Assembly: GCF_040802235.1 (NCBI RefSeq)
Contig: NC_133161.1
Coordinates: forward strand, 144,513,121 to 144,577,120
DNA length: 64,000 bases
Reading direction: 5' to 3'
Source: Manis javanica
Lineage: Eukaryota > Chordata > Mammalia > Pholidota > Manidae
Shown: positions 27,801-39,000 of the stretch, piece by piece
How the letters are laid out: every line of letters starts with the position of its first letter
Numbering within the stretch: the first letter of the stretch is position 1
Position numbers and translations under genes: made by a program
Notes under the pieces: model-generated
Seen by the model: only the letters and a program-made list of their open reading frames with translations
Database searches by the model: none
What the model was told of the DNA's origin: nothing

Positions 27801-29559
27801 AAAATGTAGTAAAAACTCTCATTAAGAGAGAATAATAAAGCAGAAAAATGTGGCAAAATATTAACAATCTCAGACACTAGGCAAAGGATAAACAAGGGCT
27901 ATATGATCCTTGCAACTTTTCTTACTGAAATCATTTCAAAACAGAGTTAAATATATACATACAAAAACTAAAACACGGAAATAAAAATGTTTGCATGACC
28001 CTAAAAGATTCACATGCAGATAATCCCCAAACTAATTTCTATAGTAACTTTCCCCTGGCCAACATCAAGTTACAGTCTCAATTGGAGAGATTTGAAGAAA
28101 TGTAGCAACATACAGTTCTTTGGGGTTTGCTTTATAATACCTCACCATTGAAGAATTTGAATAAAGTCAAAACAAGAAACACCAAATGCATGTAGACATT
28201 ACTTAAAGAGATGGTGGAAATTACAATGTAAATGATAACAATTTATATGATGAAAAAATATTTTTAGTATTTTCTGGGATAAAATATTGATTATATGTAA
28301 CTCCTTTATAATGTTTGGACATGACATACAACATTTATGATTCAGTTCTGATCTAAGTATTTTAAAAAATCAATAATAATTTCAGTGTAGAGCATATTTT
28401 TTCAAAATTGAAATTAATTTTTAAGCAGCTAAGACCAATAACTCAGGAGAGGTCAATTAATTTGGCATTACTGGCAATAGAATATGCATTATGAGAAAAA
28501 TTTTATTATAAGAACATAATTAGGGATTTTGCCAAAATGAAGATAAGAAAAATTAACTTAATGGGATAAATACATAATTTATGAGTTGTAGATGACTTTA
28601 TTATCCAAACCAAACACTGCTGGCCCAGCATGAGATTACCCAAGCATGTGCAATAGTAATTAAGGTAATTTATCTCGGATAGTTTGTTGACTTTAAGTCA
28701 TACAAAAACCATAGCTTTACATATTTTTTAATTTTGTCAATAGAAAGTATATTTGTCAAGGTAAGAGAATAGAGCGTATTTAACAGTTAGTTAGCTTTCA
28801 AATAAGGCAAATATTTCAGCATATGGTGTGTGCTCTGAACTGGCCACACAAATATTGGGGTTGGACCTGTTCCTTCCATCCCTCTTTAGGTAACTCTTTT
28901 TATTTGGTTTGGGTCCTTTCATTTGTTTCTATTTGAGAGTATAAATATAGACGTGTAATAAAGAAAACATCCATTCATTCTTACATAAAAGGTAGCATTC
29001 TGTGTATGGCGTTCTATGCCTAGTTTCTTGATTTAAAATTATATTCTGGAAATCACTCCCTATTAGCACACAGAGATCATCCTTATTCTTCTCACAGCTG
29101 CACAGCACTCCTCTGCGAGGATCCGTTTATTTCAGGATTGTCTACAGGGGACCAGAAAGTGCTGCGTGTGGCTTCAGGTTGACATGGGAAGGGCAGAGGC
29201 TGCCAAGAGGCTCTCAGTCACGTGCAGGTGGCGTCAGGACAGTAGCCCCTCTTCACGCTTATCTTTCATTCTAGTGCAGGTCTCTAGGGACCAGATGCCT
29301 CGGCATGTTGCAAGTTAAAATAATGTGGGGCATTTGGTTCTGTCCCTCTGGGGCCTGAACTCTGATGGACCTAAACCCGTTTCTGGGTGCTCCCCTGCAG
29401 CTCTAGATAATTTATCCCACTTTATAAATCCTTTGCCAACTGGCCTGATCCCTCACTAAACTCATTCCTTCCCTACAAGGGGGAAGTCAGGGAATGGCCA
29501 CTGCTAGTGGCCTCCTGCACGTAGCATGCTATGTCACACTGCAAACAGTTCACGCCACC
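27801..29559. other. AT-rich intergenic DNA, nothing recognised
   Basis: No open frame of useful length, no RNA gene and no repeat family that I can name. Base composition shifts from about two-thirds A+T to more balanced near 29100. Confidence 0.5.
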
Positions 29560-29830
29560 CCCCATTTACCTGATTATCTACCACTATCTCTTAAAATGAA
29601 GTTGGATGTCAACTCTTCCAGGAAGCCTTCTTTGACTGCCTCAAGCTGGGATAAGTAACTGTGTTATGTGCATATGTGCACCCTAGTACTTGGCATGTTG
29701 TACTATAATTGCTTACTTGTCTGTCCCTTTCTCTGGAGCACATGGCCTGGCTCTCAAGCACATGGACCTTGTTTAGTTGTCATCCTATCTCCAGGCCCCT
29801 GCTTAGCCCCTGACACGCAGTATCCTAGCT
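29560..29830 (-). repeat. L2 LINE fragment, antisense
   Basis: 'ctcttccaggaagccttctt' followed by 'gactgcctcaag' and later 'gtctgtccctttctctgg' and 'cctgacacgcag' is the reverse complement of an L2 3' end. A second likely L2 piece is at about 30090-30190 ('tgcagtggctccccattccc'). Confidence 0.65.
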
Positions 29831-30764
29831 CAGCATGAGACAGAGAAGCAAACCACCACAATGCCCTTTTCCTTCCCATCAAACCCTCTCTGGTCACATG
29901 TCACCTCTATTTTTACCGCAGTGCTGTCATCGCTCAGGATGAATTGAAATGAGACCCAACAGTCAGGGTTCCAACTCATAAATCCTGCTCTTCAGTCCCC
30001 CATCCTCCCACCTACTCTGTACAAGTCAAACTAGGGGCACCAGGGGGCGCTCTTAGGCAAAGACGAAATAGGCCATTGTAAATCTAAATTCCAGTTTCAT
30101 CACACCATATTGCCATTGCTCAAGAACCTGCAGTGGCTCCCCATTCCCTGACTCCCCCTCCTCTGCCCAAGCTCTCACATACATGTCCATTCTACCCTGT
30201 CAAATTTCTTATTGGCTATGTACCACCCTTTAGGGTGTACCAGCTGTTTGCATTAGGGTGGTGCCAGTGGGCAGCAGTAGGTGGCTAACCAGAGCTTTAG
30301 CACTCAAGCCACTCCAAATAGACATTCAATGGGAATGAAAGGAGTGGGCTTTCTATGCAAATACAATGTCAGGCCGTGTTACCTAGCTCCCTGTCAGTCC
30401 TACCTTTTAGTCAAACGGAGGCTCTGAAACTCTCCTTAAACAGAAATTCTGTAGTTGTCACATATGTATCCCTTTCTTCAGTCTCATCCCTCTCTCTTTG
30501 CTTGCGGCACTTGGCCTGCTTGCAGCGATCTACCCTAACTCCTCCCTTATCTCAACCTGACTTCACTGAAGCCTCCACACTTCGGAAAGACTTCCTGGCT
30601 AGTGCAGGCAGAGGTCCACACTGGTGCCCCCTTTCTGAATCCCTGCTGCATTTCCTGTTTATATCACATGATTCTGTGGTAGTCAACCCGCTACTTTTCA
30701 TTTCCATTATATGTTTACTTAATTCCACTGTAAACTATTACAGGTATAGTGCTCAGATTTGGAG

Positions 30765-30930
30765 TTTGGTTTGAATTTTAGTTCCTTGGGGTGGTCAGAA
30801 AGTTCTAGAACCAGACAGTGGTGATGGTTGGATAATTTGAATGTCTTTAATGCCACTGAAATTGTACACTTAAAATGGCTAAAAGGGCAAATTGCATGCT
30901 CTGTGCATTTTACCACAATACAAAAATAGT
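30765..30930 (+). repeat. L1 3' end fragment
   Basis: 'ctagaaccagacagtggtga' and 'gaaattgtacacttaaaatg' followed by 'gcattttaccacaatacaaa' are the closing part of an L1M 3' UTR with an A-rich end. Confidence 0.75.
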
Positions 30931-31149
30931 GGTTCTATCACTCACAGCCTGTGTGACTTAGGTCATGTAACACTTTGTGCTTGCTTCCTCATTTTTTTGC
31001 TGCAAATATCAAGACAAATATTGGTGATGAAAATGACCCTTAAGTGAAACGTCTAAGTTGTAAAACACTGTACAAATATTAGATACGAGCAGCTTCTTCC
31101 CTCGTGTGAGCATTCATTCACAGCCCCTCTGAATAGCCACTGGTTCTAA

Positions 31150-34100
31150 CCCTTGCCCACCATCAGCTAATTAAGCGGTAGGGCTGCTCAAAGCCACCAG
31201 TTCCTCCATGGGGTTTACAGCAGAGGGTTTGACGCCCAAGTTGAACATGTGATGGGATGCGAAGGGAAGTCCGGGGCTTTTCTCTGACTCCAAACCCTGT
31301 TCTCTCACTTGGCAATTTTTCTTGAAGCCCCAGCCACTGGGTGCGTCCAGAAGAGAGGGCATTTGCCTGCCCTCTTCTCTTCCTCCTCTCTCTCTTCCCT
31401 CCTCCAAGATAAGCTCTGGCAACTGGGGTGGGGATCACAGGTCTGGGGACAGTGGAAAAAGGCTCCTTTTCTCCAGGGCTCTTCCTGGATTGCTCACAGC
31501 TTTGTGTGGAAGGGAATATAAAATGCAAATGTGGCCTTCGGGGAGGCAGGGCCAAGGGACCAGAGCTTGGTATCCCTGGGTTTCCCACAGGCTCGTCTCC
31601 TCTCTGTAGACTAGCTGGCCTTTCCGCAGGGACAACTCAAAGTCAACGCTAAACAGCTCCCTGGGGACCTCCTCCCCCTGGGTGGTGAGGAGCGGATGTG
31701 AACTCTTCCGCAGGGGAGAGGTGTAAGCTCCCCGCATCCTGCTCCCCTGCCTTCTGCATCCCCCACCCACCCCCATGCTTCACTCTCCAAATTTAGGGGG
31801 AATGAGGGAGTGGGAAGGGGGTTAGGCCTGCAGGAGCCCAGAGAATTGAGACCCAGCTTTGAAGCAGGACGCTCCATTCTCACAGCGGACAGAACCAAGG
31901 CGGGACCCAGAAACTCCCGCGCTGAAATCCTGGCTGGAGGGTCCCACTCCTTCCTTGGTCAGAGGTCACTGCGTCCGTGGGCAGCCCCTAGGGGCCCCCC
32001 GTGCAGCCTCGGCCCTCTCCCAACTCCCTCTCGACTCCCTCCGCCCCTTGCAGCGGACTGAATCCCCGCTGCAGTCCTGGCCCGGAGACCGGATTCGAGA
32101 GCCCCAGGGTCCCCCGCCCAAGCCCCTCCCCGGCCGCAGGCGCCGCCTGAGCATTTATGGTAATGTTTGGGTTGGTGTGAGCGAGGCCGGATGCCCCGCC
32201 TCCCCGAGGCCTCTACCGGGCAAAAGCTGGGGAGCAGGGGTTCCGGGACGTCCGGCGGGATCCCTTGGCCTGAGGTCCCGGGTTCCAAGGGCTGCCCGCG
32301 TGGAAAGGCCCCTGGAGTCGGAGGGGACGAGTGACAGTCCGGGCCTGAGGGCTCATCAGGGCTGGAGGCTAGGATGGAACCGCTGTGACCCCTTCAGTAT
32401 ACCCCACCCACTCCCCCCCTCCGGCTTACTGGTCCCCAGTCCCCAGGAGGAGTCCGTGTGCATCCACGCCTTTTCTCCTCTCTCCCCCACTGGCAGAGAC
32501 AGGGCTGAGAGGGGAGGCCAGCAGCTCCCAGGGGAGTCGCCGGAATGCTGGGAGCCTGGGAACGGACCCTGCAGTCCCTGGGAAAGCCAGGCTGCGGGAA
32601 TCCCACCCACAGCCCCCTCCCCAAGATGAGCTGCCGGATGCCGGAGACCCCAGGCCCCAGCAGGGGGCTTTGTGAGGGTGGAAACCCCCCTTGTTCAAGT
32701 CCCAGCTCGGCCCGACCCCCCGAGTTCAGTGGGCCATCTGCGACGAAGACACTCCCTCCCCCGCGCAGCGCCTGCCCTGCCTGCTTGGACATAATCCTGG
32801 CCATTGTGCCACTCCCCCCTCCCCCCGCTCTCTTCTCTGGACCCCAGCACAATGGGGCCTTTGCCGCCTCCAGCACTCAGGGTGGAGATGAACTCACGGT
32901 TTTTCCAAGTTTAAAAATACTTGTCCCACCCCCAAGTCACCCTCCTCCTCTAACAGGAGTTTCTAGGGAGCACCTCACCCCAGGCTGCACCTCCTTCCTT
33001 CTGCCCTGGGTCAGGTGCAAAGGACACAGATGAGACTATGTCCGGCCAGGATAGGAGCTGCTTCCCCCCATTCAATCTCTTCCCCGACTCCTTCCACCCA
33101 GTCCCCCAGTTTCCGGCTTCCTGGCCTGATGATGTCCTCAGCAGCAACTGCCCCCCACTCCTCCTTCGTTTTTCACTTCCTAAGCAGTCTCCTCCTAACT
33201 CAGACCCCCATTCTGGAAAAATTCTCCTACAGCCCCTCCAAAGACCCAGACTAGACCCTATCTTGCGGCCAGGCCAGGGGGTTCCCCAGCCTCCGTAATT
33301 GCCAAGGTTGCTGGGCCTCCGCACCCCACCCCCAGCTCCTTTTCGCAGCAGCTGCAAGATTGTCTTTATAAGCTTCCTTCCTCCGCGCAGCCGCCTTTCT
33401 CACATCCTCCTCCTGGTCAAGCCCCTCGACCAGAGGGGTGGATGGGAAGCCACTGTGCCCCCCACCCTAGGGCTGAGAGAGGACCCCCAGCATGCGTTGG
33501 GGGCAGACCCGGCAGGCCTTTTTACCTCCAAGCTCACTGGGACCGGATCCCCACCTTCCCCGCTTCTCCTTACATGAAAGGAAAGCCCCCCACCCCACCT
33601 CCCCACTGGGGACTGTAGCTGGGGACCCAGACCCCACCCAGCCGGTTTCTCTGCCTGTGGTCAGCCCTATGCCGGAAACACACAGAGGGCATTCCTCACA
33701 GCGGGGCCTCTCATCTCAGAGTAGCCTGGGGCAACCACAGGGGGGGAGAAAAGCTCCCAGAACCTAACTTTTGGAGAGAAATGAGGCTGGGCGCATGCGT
33801 GACCTACTCTGGCCTGGCCTGCACCTGGGCAGGGAAGCCTCCAACCAGTCCAGGTGCAAGAGTGTCAGCGGGGGGAAGACCCATCGCTGCCCGGTCTCCC
33901 TCAGCTGGGATCTCTTGCTTCTCTTTCCTGCTCCAGCTGAAGCTCTGTGTTCTGGCCCCTTAGAGCTGCTGGAGGGCTGATACCCTCCACCTCCTGCTCC
34001 CTCTGCCCTGTTTGGCCTTCACTCTCCTGTCTTCCTCTTTCCAGTCCCTTCTGTATCCTCTCCAAGGTCCTGACCTCTGTTCGGTTTGGAATCCCAATGT

Positions 34101-35779
34101 GCCCCCTTCATGAAGCCATCCCAAGGCTGTGTGCCCCTTGACTTCCACCACCCACTCCCTGAGCGGGATGGCCCCAAGCCACCGGCTTCCTTAAAGGACA
34201 CTCTTTGTGCTGGTTTGGTGGGGCCTCACAGGGAAGGGATGTCACCCTGGGCTCTAACCTCATTTCCCTTCACTGCAGAGGCAGCTCCCTACCCCCACCT
34301 GGCTTCAATCTCCTCAGGGCGGAAGAATTCCAAACTGACTGTCCTTGGTGGTTAGCAAGCTTTGCTTGCAGGCGGAGAGAGGACAATGATTAGTTAATTG
34401 TGTTAAGTGAAGGGAAGGGGGTGGGGCAAGGATGCAGCAGTCCCTGCTCAGCTCTGGGCTGGTCCAGCAAACAGCATCCCTCAGCCATTCCCACTCCTTC
34501 CCCTGCAGACAATCAAACTCATCCATTCACTCCTGGCCCACGGCCAGTCCATACAGTCCCTCTAGGGCTGAGTCCTCCTCCTGCGCTCTCCCCCCAGGAT
34601 CCAGGGCCCCGGCCCGGCCACCTTGGCATGGCCGCCGGCTGGAGGCTAATAGAGGGGGAGGAGGGGGTCAGCAAGAAGCTGATGTGGTTTGCGAATCATT
34701 TCTGCGTCATCAAAACGTCATCCCCGAGCATTCTCTCAAGTCACCTGCCGATCTCTGGTGTTTGCTGCCTCACCCTGCTCCCCCGCCAACCAGCAGAAAT
34801 GCTGCCCTGCCAGGCAACAGACCTGTACCCCAAATCCAGGCCCCCATTTGATCCTCCCTGCAGAAGGAGCCCCAGCAGGCGTGGGGTTAGGGGGCAACTC
34901 CATTCTCCAGAGCTGTAAATGCAAAAGGCCAGAAGATGCAGAGCTTGGGCAGAAGGGGGGCTGCAGAGTTCCCCACACCTTTGCCAGGTGGCAGTCCCCA
35001 CTAAGGCAGGGCCGTCTGAAATCAGATCTGATTGGTTGCGCATGCCCCCACCCCAGCTGGGGACCCTGCAGAGGCGGGTGGAGCCCTGCTGTAGGGCGTC
35101 TTTTCAACCATCAGGACCAGCAACAGGTTTTTAGGGGTCACGCTGGAGACCTTGCACCCATTCACTCTTTTCCCTAACCTCTTCTTCCTTTAGATGAGGA
35201 GAAATTGAATCCCAGGCTAGGTTCAATGAGTGAAGAGGGCAGAGAGGTTCTCCAAGGGCTGGGCTTGGTCAAGTGTGAAAACCGGGGCTGGGAATTCCGT
35301 CCCATGCCTCCTTCCTTGGAGTCAAAGACGGACTTGCAAGAGGTCGGGGTGGAAGGGACAACCCACGTGGTACCACCTCCACTGCCCAACACAGGTACCT
35401 CTGGGTCTGTGGGACCCCGTTCAGGGTTCTTGTCCTCAAGGCTGCCAGGACCGCGAGGCCTGGGGGCAGTGCCAGGCCGGGAGCGGCCGCAGTGGTGCAA
35501 TCATTCTGGGAAGAGACCGTGACCGTCCGATTTCTGTGGCAGGGGTCGGGCGGGGTAGAGCAGGCGGCTGGGAGAGAAGCCTGAATGGGAGGCCCCCATC
35601 GGGGTCACCGAGGACTCTGTCAGCTGCTCCTCCGCCAGGAGATCCCTCGGGGTACACTGGCTGGTCGGAGCTGGGCGAGGGCGAGCGCGGCTGCTTCTCA
35701 CCCGGCATGACTCCGGGCACCGGGACCAGCTTCTCCTCGCTGCCCCCCGGCCAGCCGGCCTGGCCCTGAGACACCTGTC
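31150..35779. other. GC-rich upstream flank of MCAM
   Basis: Unique, repeat-poor sequence of about 4.6 kb. Long overlapping frames here are a by-product of high GC; none matches a known protein and none has a plausible exon structure. The unusually low repeat load next to a tissue-restricted gene suggests regulatory DNA; a candidate enhancer core is listed separately. A lncRNA cannot be excluded from sequence alone. Confidence 0.5.
34615..34750. promoter_or_regulatory. Candidate MCAM distal enhancer core
   Basis: A compact cluster of binding-site-like words: a GCCACCTTGG block, 'gctaatagaggg', 'gcgaatcatttc', 'tgcgtcatc' and 'aacgtcatc', the last two resembling CRE/ATF or C/EBP half sites 10 bases apart. 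It lies about 1.3 kb upstream of the MCAM start in repeat-free DNA. Function is inferred from site density only. Confidence 0.3.
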
Positions 35780-36029
35780 ACCACCCCCTCACCCTTCCCG
35801 GGGCCGGGGGCTGCGCGGCCGGCTCAGGCCTACCTCCACGCGGCCCGGATCCCCGCCGCTCCCGGCCTCGCGGCGCCGGGCCCGCCCCCCAGGGCTGCGG
35901 CGGGGGCGGGGGGCTGCGCGGGGCGTGGCGGCCGGTCTCGGCGCTCCGGGCCCCCGCCCCCGCCCCCCTGACGTCAGCCCCCGGCCGCCGCCCGCTCCGC
36001 ACTCGGCTCGCGCCCTCCGGCCGAGAAGC
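35780..36029 (+). promoter_or_regulatory. MCAM: MCAM CpG promoter with CRE
   Basis: TATA-less CpG island with runs of GC boxes (for example around 35950-35967) and a perfect palindromic cAMP response element, TGACGTCA, at 35969-35976, 54 bases upstream of the start codon. Human MCAM also has a TATA-less promoter with Sp1, AP-2 and CREB sites, and cAMP raises its expression. The transcription start is likely near 35985-36010. Confidence 0.75.
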
Positions 36030-39000
36030 ATGGGGCTGTCCGGGCTCGTCTGCGCCTTCCTGCTCGCCGCCTGCTGCAGTCGCCGCGCCGCCGGTGAGGG
36101 AGTTCGCGGCGGGCCCGCGCCCGGGGTCCGGCCAGGGGTCGGCGGCGGAGCGTGCTCGGTCCCGGAGCGGGCTGCGCGGCGGGGCCGCGGCCGTGCGCTC
36201 CGGCGCGCGCCGCTCCTTCCCGGTCCCCGGCGCCCGGGCGCCCTGCGCGTGCAGCTCTCTCCTGGGCAGCCAGTTCGCAGCCTCTGTTCTGGAGTATCCC
36301 GGGAGCAGGACCGGGGAGGAGGCTGCTGCCCGGAGCGGGGAAGGGGTGGGGCCGAGCATCTCGGGGCGCTGGGGAGAGCATGCCCTCAGGTGCTTACGCT
36401 GGGGACGCGCAACTGCAGCCGGGGCAGGAGGCGCACCCAGAGCGCATCCCCAAATCCTGGATTCCGCGCCTCCTGTTGCTGGAAAAGGCAGCTTTCTGAG
36501 CTGGAGGGGGTGCGCCGACCCCTCCCTCTCTCGCCTGGGCTTCCAGCCAGGCTGGAGGTGAACGAGGCGGGAGGGACGGCCGCTCCGGCCCGGGCAGGGC
36601 GTTGGCAGGGGCTGCGGGGCGGTGTGGGACTCCTCGCGCCTAGGCGGGTGACCGGATCACAGGTGGCAGAGAGGAAGGACGGAGAATTCCCGGAGTAGAA
36701 GCGCCCGGACTTGTTACTCCTCCCGGAATGGGACCACATTCCAATGGAAGGGTGCCCCTGCACCTCGGAGTTTTTCTCTGAAACTAACTAGGAGCCGGGA
36801 GCTCCCGGGTCCACGCTGCCCTTGTATGGCCCGCAGCGGTATCCCGTGGTTCTCCTGGCGCCCTTTCCCGAGTCCCAGCCGCTGACCGGCTGGGGAAGGG
36901 GAGGGCTGGGCAGTACCCAGCTCGCTGGCCTCATGCCCAGAGCTGGCAGTGTCCCTGGGGTACCCCTGGCCACTGCCTCCCAAATTGACTGTATTTTTTG
37001 GGAAAGGGCTAAACCAGGCCCACAGCTGCAGCAGGTCCAGCCCCACGCTGCTCTGCTCTTCCAGCTCTGGGGAAACAGAGTCAGGGCTCTGGGGCTTCTG
37101 CTCCCCATCGAGGACCACTCCATCTGCCCTCTTGTCTGGGAGCCAGCCCAGGGCAGCACCCCACAGTCCAGCCAGATGGCAGTGAGTGACATCACCTCCT
37201 CACAGGGCGGGCAGCACGCTGGCACCACTGATGTCACTCCTGCCCACTGCCCAGCCCTTGCCCTGACCCCGGGGGGAGATTCTGACCCTCCCCGGATTCT
37301 GACCCCTCCAGACTCACAAGACACCAGAGGATGCGGTTCCCTGCGGGTGTGGGGTGAACACGGAGGTGCTGCTTAGGGAATGTGAGATGGGGGCCTCTGG
37401 CCAGGGTTGGCCTGCTGAGTCTTGTGGGGAGCTGGAGAGGAGTTTTTTGGGGGGAGAGGAGGGAAGGATAGAGGAGTGATGTCTTCCCCTGGGTGTGGGG
37501 ACACAAAGGGGCCTGTGTGCCCCAGCCTGGCACAGGCCTTGCATTCTCTTACTCTGAGCTCACTGGGACAGGAGAGGGCCTGGAGGAAAGGGGCCTTCCT
37601 CCTGGCCCAGAGCCTGGGCTGCCCCCTGCCAGCCTCAGCTGGGAGGTGGTCTCTGCGCTAGTGACCTCAGAGGCCCACCCGTAACTCCCTTCAACCGGGA
37701 GAGACGTGGCCGGGGTCGGGGGCTGGGGTAGAGAGCAGTTGAGGGGTGGGAGAGGACAGGGCCCCCTCCGGCCCAAGAAGTGGCAGGAAACAGCTGCAGT
37801 GAGCGGGTGTGAGGGGAGGGCACAGAGAGCAGCTGGAGCTGCCACACCACCCCAGCATCCCTGGCCTCTGCCCCCAGGTGTGCCCGGAGAGGTGGAGCAG
37901 CCGGCCCCAGAGCTGGTGGAGGTGGAGGTGGGCAGCACAGCCCTTCTGAAGTGCGGCCCCTCTCATTCCCGCGGCAACGTCAGCCACGTGGACTGGTTCT
38001 CGGTGAGGGCTTGGACCAGAGAGGGCAGCAGGGGCAAGAGGCTGCTCCCCTCTGTCGTCCCAGGGTGCTCACTGCCCCTCTGCACCTCCCCTCAGGTCCA
38101 CAAGGAGAAGCCCACGCTCATCTTCCGCGTGCGCCAGGGCCAGGGCCAGAGCGAACCTGGGGACTACCAGCACCGGCTCAGCCTCCAGGACAGGGGCACT
38201 ACTCTGGCCCTAACACACGTCACCCCCCATGACGAGCGCGTCTTCCTGTGCCAGGGCAAGCGCCCTCGGTCCCAGGAGCACCGTGTCCAGCTCCGGGTGT
38301 ACAGTGAGTGCCCCTTCCGGCCTCGCGGGTGGCGTGCACCGTGGGAAGGCTGGTCGCATGCCCCTCCTCACCTCTCCCCCTTGCAGAAGCTCCGGAGGAG
38401 CCGAGTATCCAAGTCAATGCCTTGGGTATTTCCGTGAACAGCAAGGAACCTGAAGAGGTGAGATAGGCCAGGGCAGCCAGGTGGTGACCGGAGCTGCGGA
38501 GGGGCTTGGCAGGTCTGCGAGGCCGGAGACTCACGCCCTGTCCTCCTCAGGTTGCTACCTGTGTGGGGAGGAACGGGTACCCCATTCCTCAGGTCATCTG
38601 GTATAAGAACGGCCAGCCCCTGAAGGAGGAGAAGAACCGTGAGTCCCCTCAGCCCTTAAGAGCTCTGCATACAGCACCACACGGGCGCCGCTTTGCATAG
38701 TCTCTGTCTCCTTTTTAAGAACACAGTGATGCTTGTGAATATTTTCATAAGAACTTAAAATGTACAGAAAACCTAGAAGGAACATTTCCTCCCTGCCCCA
38801 GACCCCCTCCCAGAAGTGCTTTCTGCTCTCAGTATGTTCTATCAAGACTGTTTTCGTGTACTTGCTCACACATGTAAGTATATGAATATATAGACTTTTG
38901 TTGTTATTATTTAAATCAGTGGTTCTCAACCAGAGGTGATTCTGATCCCCCTCTGGGACATTTGGCAATGTCTGGAGATGGCTGGGTTGTCACAGAGAGA

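Noticed and set aside
31859-32629. Frame of 256 codons upstream of MCAM
   Set aside because: GC-rich DNA with open frames on several strands at once, low-complexity composition and no match to any family; no splice structure. Treated as non-coding.
34352-34370. Small palindrome 'gcaagctttgcttgc' as a terminator or hairpin RNA
   Set aside because: Six-base arms with a three-base loop occur by chance at this rate in vertebrate DNA and there is no transcript context.
35925-36698. Frame of 257 codons over the MCAM promoter and first exon
   Set aside because: It is in the wrong frame for the MCAM signal peptide, begins inside the promoter and runs into intron 1; it is a by-product of the CpG island.
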